Of a stretch of 9,406 nucleotides of DNA, positions 1 through 5,219 are shown in pieces. Source of the stretch: Acholeplasmatales bacterium (lineage in GTDB: Bacteria; Bacillota_I; Bacilli_A; Acholeplasmatales; Anaeroplasmataceae); contig JAILBI010000228.1 of NCBI GenBank assembly GCA_024681175.1, positions 1 through 9,406 on the forward strand, read 5' to 3'. The stretch's first letter is position 1; each line of letters begins with the position of its first letter. The notes under the pieces were generated by a model. The model made no database searches. It saw only the letters and a program-made list of their open reading frames with translations, and was not told the DNA's origin. A program made the position numbers and the translations under genes.

Positions 1-164
1 TATTAGCAATTTTAATTGTAGTAGGTAGATTCTTATCAGGTGTACATTGGGCAACTGATATTATTGGTGGAATTATATTAGGTTCATTTTTAATATCTTT
101 ATATATATCTATAGATACATTCTTAGAAAATAAATTTAATAAAGAAGCTGAAATAGAAGAATAG
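1..164 (+). CDS. PAP2-family membrane phosphatase, C-terminal fragment
   Basis: Only the last 53 codons lie in the window; the frame is open at the left edge and stops with TAG at 162-164. The fragment carries [16 protein letters not shown], which matches the third conserved motif of the PAP2 superfamily (S/G-R-x3-G-x-H-x3-D), with the catalytic His and Asp. It is followed by a hydrophobic segment ([14 protein letters not shown]), as expected for the last membrane helix, and a short charged tail rich in Glu and Lys. Family members dephosphorylate lipid phosphates such as undecaprenyl pyrophosphate or phosphatidate at the membrane; which substrate applies here cannot be told from the fragment. 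The next gene starts 8 bases after the stop and its ribosome binding site (AGGAG, 163-167) overlaps the stop codon, so the two genes are probably cotranscribed. Confidence 0.85.
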   Translation, partial: LAILIVVGRFLSGVHWATDIIGGIILGSFLISLYISIDTFLENKFNKEAEIEE

Positions 165-172
165 GAGTTTTT

Positions 173-1480
173 ATGATTAACATTAAGGGTGATAAAAAAA
201 TAATTAATATACCAAATTTATGGAAATTAATAGAACGTTTTTTGTCTGTAATGGGTCCTGCATATGTTGATCATTGTAAAAGAACTGCTTATTTAATTTT
301 AAAATTATGTGAAGAAGAACATATTATTGAGCCTATAAAGAAAAAATTAGTTTTTGCTGCATATTTTCATGATATAGGTGCAATAGGTAAAAATAATGAA
401 TATTTATTAAATGAGGATTATGATATATATCATTCAATAGATGGATATTTAATCTTAAAATATCAATCATTTTTAAAAGATTCATCTAAAATGGTATTAT
501 ATCATCATACATCATTTCAAAATAAAATATTTGATAAATATTACCTACCAGGCTTAAAGATTGCAATATGTGATAGATTTGATGATTGGTATCGTCATAA
601 TATTCCATTTAATGATGTAATAAATAATATATTAAATTATAAAAATAAGAATTTTAATCCTATAGATGTTTTAGCAATTAAAAAAATATTATCTCATAAT
701 GATGTTATATATGATATTAAAAGTGGAAAATATGAAGATATATTAAATGAATATATTCAATCATTAAAATATTCAAAAAATGATGCTGAATCATTTATTG
801 AAATGTTATCATCATTATTTGAATTATATAATGAAACTACATTTAATCATTCTAAAAGTGTTTCTGTAATAGCTTATATGCTTGCGACAAAGATGAATTA
901 TAGTGCTGATGATGCATTTAAGATGTATTTTGCAGGCTTAATTCATGATCTTGGTAAAATATTCATTCCGCTTGAAATAATTGAAAAACCAGGCAAATTA
1001 ACTGAAGAAGAATATGAAATAATGAAGGGTCATGTTAAATATTTAGAAAAAATGGCGGATGATATTATGCCAAAGGAAATATTTAATATGGCATTATATC
1101 ATCATGAAAGATGTGATGGTTCTGGTTATCCATATAAATTAAATGGTGATGATTTAACTATTCCTCAGCAAATATTACAAATATCTGATGTAATATCTGC
1201 CTTACTTGCTAAAAGAAGCTATAAGGAAGAATATCCTTATGAAAAAATAAAAGAAATATTAGATGATAATATAAAAAATAATAAATTAAATAAAGATATT
1301 ATTGAAGTATTTTATAAATACCATGAAGAGATATCAAATGAAGCTAATGAAGTTATTTTAAATGGTTATATTATAAAAGAAAAGATCTTAAAGGAAAGAG
1401 AATTATTATATAAGCAAATTAAAGATTTTAGAGCAAAATTTAAGAATTTACCTTTATCAAATTTTGTTAAAAATAAATAA
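173..1480 (+). CDS. Tandem HD / HD-GYP domain phosphohydrolase
   Basis: A 435-residue soluble protein with two HD-type domains and no sensor, receiver or membrane segment. The N-terminal HD domain (about residues 25-190) has H34, the H66-D67 pair, H87, H111-H112 and D134, so its metal ligands look complete, but it lacks a GYP motif. The C-terminal domain (about 210-400) has H226, H258-D259 followed by G-K (262), H287, then HHERCDGSGYP at 310-320 and D339. That is a textbook HD-GYP signature. HD-GYP proteins hydrolyse cyclic di-GMP or, in some cases, 3'3'-cGAMP; no GGDEF gene is visible here to settle the substrate. The start at 173 is supported by AGGAG 5 bases upstream. It lies just behind the PAP2 gene and is closed by its own terminator, so it is not part of the sulfur operon downstream. 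Confidence 0.93.
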   Translation: MINIKGDKKIINIPNLWKLIERFLSVMGPAYVDHCKRTAYLILKLCEEEHIIEPIKKKLVFAAYFHDIGAIGKNNEYLLNEDYDIYHSIDGYLILKYQSFLKDSSKMVLYHHTSFQNKIFDKYYLPGLKIAICDRFDDWYRHNIPFNDVINNILNYKNKNFNPIDVLAIKKILSHNDVIYDIKSGKYEDILNEYIQSLKYSKNDAESFIEMLSSLFELYNETTFNHSKSVSVIAYMLATKMNYSADDAFKMYFAGLIHDLGKIFIPLEIIEKPGKLTEEEYEIMKGHVKYLEKMADDIMPKEIFNMALYHHERCDGSGYPYKLNGDDLTIPQQILQISDVISALLAKRSYKEEYPYEKIKEILDDNIKNNKLNKDIIEVFYKYHEEISNEANEVILNGYIIKEKILKERELLYKQIKDFRAKFKNLPLSNFVKNK

Positions 1481-1487
1481 AAAATAT

Positions 1488-1524
1488 AAATCTTGGGAAA
1501 TAAAACCCAAGATTTTATTTTTTT
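1488..1524 (+). terminator. Intrinsic terminator of the PAP2 / HD-GYP unit
   Basis: Eight bases after the HD-GYP stop there is a perfect 10-bp stem, AAATCTTGGG (1488-1497) with CCCAAGATTT (1506-1515), an 8-base A-rich loop and a following TATTTTTTT tract ending at 1524. It separates the upstream unit from the attenuated operon. The stem is also flanked by A residues on the left, so it could work weakly from the other strand, but no minus-strand gene is seen to need it. Confidence 0.92.
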
Positions 1525-1568
1525 ATATTAATAAAATTAATATAATAAATTATTTTTTAAAAATACTA

Positions 1569-1597
1569 TTGCATCTTTATTTTATTGGTGATAATAT
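1569..1597 (+). promoter_or_regulatory. Vegetative promoter of the sulfur operon (extended -10)
   Basis: TTGCAT at 1569-1574 is a fair -35, followed after exactly 17 bases by TAATAT at 1592-1597. The -10 is preceded by TG one base away (1589-1590), the extended -10 configuration. Transcription should begin near 1604, giving a leader of about 240 bases before the first large gene. The region 1525-1568 just upstream is very AT-rich and could act as an UP element. It is the only good promoter between the terminator at 1488-1524 and the operon. The motif match is by eye; in such AT-rich DNA a -10 alone would mean little, so the spacing and the TG carry the weight. Confidence 0.6.
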
Positions 1598-1608
1598 ATA
1601 GTTGTCAA

Positions 1609-1629
1609 TTCCTAGTAAACCGATAGGAA
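1609..1629 (+). repeat. Dyad/hairpin element at the start of the leader, copy 1
   Basis: TTCCTA (1609-1614) and TAGGAA (1624-1629) form a perfect 6-bp stem around the loop GTAAACCGA, about 5 to 25 bases after the predicted transcription start. A close relative lies just upstream of the first cysteine synthase (4248-4268): over a 19-base core 16 bases are identical. The outermost pair is swapped from T-A here to A-T there, keeping the pairing. It could be an RNA hairpin (5' stabiliser or protein site) or, at the DNA level, an operator placed where a repressor would block the promoter. I do not recognise it as a known riboswitch or a CymR site. Confidence 0.5.
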
Positions 1630-1674
1630 AAGGCGAAATGACACAGATTACAACAAAGGAGGATTTAAATTATT

Positions 1675-1758
1675 ATGATGATGTGTATGTGTAATATGAT
1701 GTGTATCATGTATAAAGTAAAGAAAGTTCAAGAGTGTTGTATGCGAATGTGCAAATAA
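1675..1758 (+). CDS. Cys/Met-rich leader peptide (27 aa)
   Basis: A small ORF in the leader, starting with three consecutive ATG codons at 1675-1683 and ending with TAA at 1756-1758. A full Shine-Dalgarno sequence AAAGGAGG (1655-1662) lies 12 bases before the first ATG and 18 before the third, so the first is the likelier start. The peptide begins MMMCMCNMMCIM and ends ECCMRMCK: 9 Met and 6 Cys in 27 residues, with five Cys codons TGT and one TGC. The enrichment falls into two clusters, residues 1-12 and 21-26, separated by a lysine-rich stretch. The structural genes downstream are transporter and cysteine synthase genes, and an intrinsic terminator sits between. The simplest reading is a regulatory leader peptide whose translation reports the supply of charged tRNA-Cys and perhaps tRNA-Met. 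A Cys/Met-rich metal-binding peptide is the alternative, but nothing metal-related is nearby. Confidence 0.82.
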   Translation: MMMCMCNMMCIMYKVKKVQECCMRMCK

Positions 1759-1799
1759 TATTATTACTAAATTATTATTTTGTATTTTCAAGACAGCAT
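1734..1799 (+). promoter_or_regulatory. Predicted antiterminator hairpin
   Basis: A long imperfect hairpin can form from the end of the leader ORF to the ascending arm of the terminator. Pairs seen by eye: 1734-1740 with 1793-1799 (7 bp, two G-U), 1745-1747 with 1787-1789, 1749-1752 with 1782-1785 (two G-U), and 1753-1760 with 1773-1780 (8 A-T pairs), leaving a 12-base loop. It uses bases 1793-1797 that the terminator needs, so the two structures exclude each other. A ribosome held at the first Cys codons (4, 6, 10) would leave 1734 onward free and let it form. A ribosome reaching the stop at 1756 would cover its left strand and let the terminator form. As in trp leaders, a third pairing is available: 1735-1741 with 1649-1655 (7 bp, all Watson-Crick), which could stop the antiterminator forming when the ORF is not translated. 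Stabilities were not computed. Confidence 0.55.
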
Positions 1800-1815
1800 G
1801 ACGCTGTTTTTTTTT
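1790..1815 (+). terminator. Leader terminator (attenuator) before the operon
   Basis: AAGACAGC (1790-1797), a 5-base loop ATGAC and GCTGTTTT (1803-1810) form an 8-bp stem with one G-U pair, running straight into nine T residues (1807-1815). This is a good intrinsic terminator lying between a promoter and the first structural gene, 31 bases before its ATG and 31 bases after the leader-peptide stop. Its position implies that transcription of the operon is limited by premature termination. Confidence 0.9.
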
Positions 1816-1846
1816 ATAAATTATTTAAATTAAAGGAGAGAAGATT

Positions 1847-3073
1847 ATGGCAATCAATGCATGTGAATTTCATCCAATTAAAAAGGATGTTAATAATAAA
1901 GTAGATTATACAGATGAGGAAGCAGAAAAGCACGCAAGTTTAGTTCATGCAATTCCAAGACCAAAGGAAACAATTGATGAAATTGATGAAAGAGGCGCAT
2001 TTATAAGACAAGCAAATTATTTCATCACTCAATTTGGAGATAAGGAAGGCGAATTTAAAGCTGATAAGGATAGATATGTTATTTATTGGGCACACGGATG
2101 CCACTGGTCAAATAGACCTGTAATTGTAAGAGACATCTTAGGATTACAAGATGTAATAAAAGATGTTGCAGTAACACATACTGGTGAAACAAATAAATAT
2201 GGTCATGGCTTTGCTAACCAGGAAGGTCATAAGGATAAAATCAGTGGATTTTATTTCTTATCAGAAGCATATTTAAATGCTGATCCTAATTATAAAGGAA
2301 GAGCAACAACTCCTACATTAGTTGATTATCAAACTAAGAAGGCAGTTAATAATGATTATCATAGATTAACAAATTATATTGAGGTGCAATTTAGAAAATT
2401 CCAAAAGCCTGATGCACCAGATTTATATCCAGTTAAATATAGAAAAGAAATAGATGAATTTAATGATTGGCTATTCCCTACAATTAATAATGGTCATTAT
2501 AGAATGGCTTTCTGCCAATCACCTGAGGCTTATGAAGAAAGCTATGAGGATTTCTTCACAAATCTTGAAAAATTAGATCAAAGATTAGCAAATAATAGAT
2601 TCTTATTTGGTGATTATATTACAGATTCTGATGTAAGATTATATGTTACATTAGTAAGATGGGAAACATCTTATTATCATAATGTAGGACCTATTAAGAA
2701 AAGAATTACTGAATTTAAAAATATTTGGGGCTATGTATTAGATTTATTTAGCCTAGATGTATTTAAAAAATATACATTCTTTGAATTCAATACAAATGAG
2801 CCTAGCTTATTTAGAAGCTATGCAGCAAGAATTGCTTCAAAGATTGATTATTCTAAGATATGGGTATCAGATGGCTCAAGAAAGAAATTATCATCTGATC
2901 CAGATAATGTATATCTTCGTCATCCAAAGGGAGAAAGTGTAGAAGATTATCAATCTGAAATTTCATTTAGTCATTGGAATAGTAAAAATATTAAGGATAG
3001 AAATCCTTATAATAGAACAATTTCAACTGACCCAGCAATTAACCCATTAAAGGGATTGTTAAAAAATAATTAA
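1847..3073 (+). CDS. Divergent glutathionyl-hydroquinone-reductase-like protein 1 (GST/Ecm4/YqjG family)
   Basis: A 408-residue cytoplasmic protein, longer than the usual 320-330 of this family. The N-terminal thioredoxin-fold part (about 52-180) contains WAHGCHWSNR at 81-90. C85 aligns with the catalytic Cys, but the family motif C-P-W-A-H-R has become C-H-W-S-N-R. The β-strand motif TPTLVD (155-160) with its cis-Pro is kept. The Asn-Glu-Ser that follows it in the family, whose Glu-Ser holds the γ-glutamyl end of glutathione, is replaced by N-D-Y (169-171). The helical C-terminal domain shows DLYPV (192-196), FLFGDYITDSDVRLYVTLVR (252-271) and, near the end, HWNSK with DR, the last shared with the second paralog in this operon. 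Between these the C-terminus is expanded by some 40 residues. Family members reductively cleave thioether conjugates, but the actual substrate and thiol partner here are unknown. It is the first gene after the attenuator; AAAGGAG (1832-1838) supports the start. Confidence 0.85.
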   Translation: MAINACEFHPIKKDVNNKVDYTDEEAEKHASLVHAIPRPKETIDEIDERGAFIRQANYFITQFGDKEGEFKADKDRYVIYWAHGCHWSNRPVIVRDILGLQDVIKDVAVTHTGETNKYGHGFANQEGHKDKISGFYFLSEAYLNADPNYKGRATTPTLVDYQTKKAVNNDYHRLTNYIEVQFRKFQKPDAPDLYPVKYRKEIDEFNDWLFPTINNGHYRMAFCQSPEAYEESYEDFFTNLEKLDQRLANNRFLFGDYITDSDVRLYVTLVRWETSYYHNVGPIKKRITEFKNIWGYVLDLFSLDVFKKYTFFEFNTNEPSLFRSYAARIASKIDYSKIWVSDGSRKKLSSDPDNVYLRHPKGESVEDYQSEISFSHWNSKNIKDRNPYNRTISTDPAINPLKGLLKNN

Positions 3074-3091
3074 TAATAAGGAGAGATAAAA

Positions 3092-4207
3092 ATGAGAAAA
3101 TTATTAAAGGGATTATTAGGATTAACATTAGCTGCATCATCTACAGCAGCATTAGTATCTTGCAAGGACAAGAAAAAAGAATATAAGCATGGTGAATTAA
3201 AGGTTTCAATTCCAACAGGAAACATTCGTGTTACAATTGATATTTTAGCTAAGGAGCTTGGCTATTTTGATGAAGAAGAGGTTGGCTTTACAGCTGTAAA
3301 CCTTGGTGGTAATGATGCATTAACTGCAATTGAAGCAGAAAATGACACATTAGACCTATTAACTGCAGGATTCGTTGCAGATTTACAACATATTGGTCAA
3401 GGTAGAGATTTAACATTCATTGCAGGAACTGCAGTAGAAGGTGGTGCCTTAATTGCAAAGGCTGGTCAAGCAGCACAATATAAGGATAGCAATACAGTAA
3501 TTAATTTTGATAAATTTAGAACTTCTAAATTTGGTCTTGCAAGAAATGAAGCATCATGGATTGTTACAAGACAATATTTAAAGGATAATGATCCACAATT
3601 TTCTGATACAATTGATGCAGAAAATAGTGATTTAATCACATATTATGCAGATGCTCAAACTACAGCTCAAGCAGTAGGTAGAGGAGAAGTTAAAATTGGT
3701 TATTTACCATTAGAATATGCATTATTATATCAAGATGGTTATGGTATTGAAATAATTGCAGCAGCAGGTGAATTACAACCAGAATATGTATGCTGCCGTG
3801 AAGTAACAGCTAAGAATACATATGAAGAAAAATATGAAGCATTCGTAGCTTATGAAAGAGCAAGAATTAGAGCTTGGGAATATTATAAGAAAGAAGAAAA
3901 TCAAGAAAGAGTAGTAAATATTGTTTCTCAATATTCTGGTAAAGAAAAGGATTATGTAAGAACATATTTATATGGTGGCGTTACTAAATTTTCTACAGAT
4001 CCAAACTCAAAAGGTATTAAAGCATATGTTAATGCAGCATTAAATGCAGGTGTATTAAAGCAAGATGTTGATGTATCAGAAAATATTTCAACAGGTGCAT
4101 ATAAAGAAGCATTAGATTCTTTAATTGCAGATTATCCAGCAAATACATTCTATCAAGAAACTTTAGCATTATATAACCAATATAATACTGAAAATAATAA
4201 TAAGTAA
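3092..4207 (+). CDS. ABC transporter substrate-binding lipoprotein, NitT/TauT/SsuA type
   Basis: A 371-residue exported protein. The N-terminus has two positive charges, a hydrophobic run (residues 6-22) and the lipobox L-V-S-C with C24 as the lipidated cysteine, then a Lys-rich linker. The mature part resembles the NMT1/SsuA-like fold: a β-strand (LKVSIPTG, 36-43), then ILAKELGYFDEE (51-62), which matches the family pattern in which the ligand pocket follows a predicted 'KELGYF' helix, and a GGNDALTAI loop (72-80). The partner ATPase and permease are three and four genes on and are of the same transporter class, so they form one importer. The class takes nitrate, sulfonates, taurine, thiamine precursors and similar small ligands. 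Sulfur compounds are favoured here only by the cysteine-synthase neighbours. An adjacent Cys pair (C234-C235) in the mature protein is unusual for a surface protein. AAGGAG (3078-3083) lies 8 bases before the start; the gap to the preceding gene is 18 bases. Confidence 0.87.
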   Translation: MRKLLKGLLGLTLAASSTAALVSCKDKKKEYKHGELKVSIPTGNIRVTIDILAKELGYFDEEEVGFTAVNLGGNDALTAIEAENDTLDLLTAGFVADLQHIGQGRDLTFIAGTAVEGGALIAKAGQAAQYKDSNTVINFDKFRTSKFGLARNEASWIVTRQYLKDNDPQFSDTIDAENSDLITYYADAQTTAQAVGRGEVKIGYLPLEYALLYQDGYGIEIIAAAGELQPEYVCCREVTAKNTYEEKYEAFVAYERARIRAWEYYKKEENQERVVNIVSQYSGKEKDYVRTYLYGGVTKFSTDPNSKGIKAYVNAALNAGVLKQDVDVSENISTGAYKEALDSLIADYPANTFYQETLALYNQYNTENNNK

Positions 4208-4209
4208 TA

Positions 4210-4235
4210 TTTTATCCGAGGCAACTCGGATAAAA
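4210..4235 (+). promoter_or_regulatory. Intercistronic GCAA-loop hairpin after the binding-protein gene
   Basis: Two bases after the binding-protein stop there is a perfect 11-bp stem, TTTTATCCGAG (4210-4220) with CTCGGATAAAA (4225-4235), capped by a GCAA tetraloop of the GNRA class. On the plus strand it is followed by A residues, not T, so it should not terminate the operon. A stable stem directly behind a binding-protein gene is a common way to protect that part of the mRNA from 3' exonucleases and keep the binding protein in excess over its transporter. That role is an inference from position. Confidence 0.7.
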
Positions 4236-4247
4236 AAATAAGGTGTT

Positions 4248-4268
4248 ATCCTAGTAAAACACTAGGAT
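4248..4268 (+). repeat. Dyad/hairpin element before cysteine synthase 1, copy 2
   Basis: ATCCTAGT (4248-4255) and ACTAGGAT (4261-4268) form a perfect 8-base inverted repeat separated by AAAAC. As RNA the two innermost A-T bases would more likely open into a 7-base loop on a 7-bp stem. It ends 2 bases before the ribosome binding site AAGGAGG (4271-4277) of the next gene. It matches the element at 1609-1629 at 16 of 19 core positions. Its left arm is also nearly identical to the left arm of the preceding hairpin (TTATCC-T-AG versus TTATCC-G-AG), so the two neighbouring hairpins can exchange partners. Confidence 0.55.
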
Positions 4269-4282
4269 TTAAGGAGGAAATT

Positions 4283-5215
4283 ATGAAGATATATAAGGAC
4301 TTAACATTATTAGTAGGAAAGACTCCATTATTAGAGCTTACTAAGCTTGAAAAGGTATATAAGCTTGATGCAAAAATCTTAGCAAAGCTTGAATATTTTA
4401 ATCCAGCAGGATCAGTTAAAGATAGAATAGCTTTAAAAATGATTAAGGATGCTGAAGATAAAAAATTATTAACTGAAGGCTCAACAATTATTGAGCCAAC
4501 ATCAGGTAATACTGGTATTGGTCTTGCAGCACTAGCAACAAGCAAAGGATATAATGTAATAATTACAATGCCTGATTCAATGTCAAAAGAAAGAATTACC
4601 CTCCTTAAGGCTTATGGAGCAAAAGTAATATTGACAGAAGGAGCCCTTGGAATGAAAGGTGCAATAGCAAAAGCAAGAGAGCTTGCTGAACAAACACCTC
4701 ATTCATATATTCCTGGTCAGTTTACAAATGAATCAAATCCAAAAGCCCATTACGAAACAACTGCACCAGAGATTTGGAATGATACAGATGGTAAGGTTGA
4801 TATTTTTGTAGCAGGTGTTGGTACAGGTGGAACAATTTCAGGAGTAGGTAAATATTTAAAAGAAAAGAATCCTGATGTAAAAATTATTGCAGTTGAACCA
4901 TCTGATTCACCATTACTTTCAAAAGGTACAACTGGTAAGCATAAGCTTCAAGGTATTGGTGCAGGATTCATCCCATATACACTTGATCAAAGTGTAATTG
5001 ATGAGGTTATTGCAATAGATGAAAATGATGCTTATATTGCAGCAAGAGAGGCTGCAAAGCTAGATGGTGTATTAGCAGGTATTTCATCAGGTGCAGCAAT
5101 ACATGCAGCATATTTAGTTGCAAAAAGAAAAGAAAATAGAGGTAAGAATATTGTAGTATTACTTCCAGATAGTGGAGAGAAATATTTAAGTACTTCCTTA
5201 TATGAAAAGGAGTAA
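4283..5215 (+). CDS. cysK: Cysteine synthase 1 (O-acetylserine sulfhydrylase), canonical type
   Basis: A 310-residue PLP enzyme of fold type II, the normal length for CysK. It should join sulfide to O-acetylserine to give cysteine in the cytoplasm. Landmarks: NPAGSVKDR with the PLP lysine K46; EPTSGNTG at 71-78 (the loop binding the substrate carboxylate); GQF at 145-147 with the substrate-contacting Gln and Phe; the phosphate-binding GTGGT at 180-184; GISSGAA at 266-272; and PDSGEKYLST at 295-304. One small change is TTAPEIW (159-165) where TTGPEIW is usual. All motifs expected of a working O-acetylserine sulfhydrylase are present. AAGGAGG (4271-4277) supports the start. It is separated from the binding-protein gene by a 75-base structured gap, and only 4 bases separate it from the ATPase gene. 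No serine acetyltransferase (cysE) is in the window, so the O-acetylserine source must lie elsewhere. Confidence 0.94.
   Translation: MKIYKDLTLLVGKTPLLELTKLEKVYKLDAKILAKLEYFNPAGSVKDRIALKMIKDAEDKKLLTEGSTIIEPTSGNTGIGLAALATSKGYNVIITMPDSMSKERITLLKAYGAKVILTEGALGMKGAIAKARELAEQTPHSYIPGQFTNESNPKAHYETTAPEIWNDTDGKVDIFVAGVGTGGTISGVGKYLKEKNPDVKIIAVEPSDSPLLSKGTTGKHKLQGIGAGFIPYTLDQSVIDEVIAIDENDAYIAAREAAKLDGVLAGISSGAAIHAAYLVAKRKENRGKNIVVLLPDSGEKYLSTSLYEKE
5205..5212 (+). promoter_or_regulatory. Ribosome binding site that sets the ATPase start
   Basis: AAAAGGAG lies inside the last codons of cysteine synthase 1, with 7 bases to the ATG at 5220. An in-frame ATG at 5202 precedes this site and would place the ribosome binding site inside the coding sequence, so 5220 is the better start. 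Confidence 0.8.
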
Positions 5216-5219
5216 TTAT

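Noticed and set aside
1675..1758. A functional metallothionein-like or copper-binding peptide
   Set aside because: The Cys/Met content would allow it, but there is no metal transporter or metal regulator nearby, and the position ahead of a terminator and cysteine genes fits a leader peptide better. Not fully excluded.
1604..1846. A T-box, S-box (SAM) or other known riboswitch in the leader
   Set aside because: I looked for the T-box conserved sequence, the SAM-I core and other common aptamer cores and found none by eye; the leader is instead explained by a translated ORF and terminator.
2757..2942. 61-codon plus-strand frame inside the first YqjG-like gene
   Set aside because: It lies wholly within a better supported gene in another frame, has no ribosome binding site and no recognisable motif.
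4162..4186. Internal promoter with TATAAT at 4181-4186
   Set aside because: The -10 is perfect, but no -35 lies at 16-18 bases and the hexamer falls in Asn/Tyr codons of the binding-protein gene, where it is expected by chance in AT-rich DNA.
4210..4240. Intrinsic terminator between the binding-protein gene and cysteine synthase 1
   Set aside because: The stem is strong, but the bases after it on the plus strand are A, not T, so it lacks the U-tract; the downstream genes also have no convincing promoter of their own.
4246..4545. Minus-strand frames over the cysteine synthase, ATPase, permease and GNAT genes
   Set aside because: They mirror well-conserved coding sequence on the plus strand, lack ribosome binding sites and have low-complexity Ser/Ala/Ile-rich translations.
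5202..5219. ATPase start at the earlier ATG (5202)
   Set aside because: The only good ribosome binding site (5205-5212) lies downstream of this ATG and serves the ATG at 5220.
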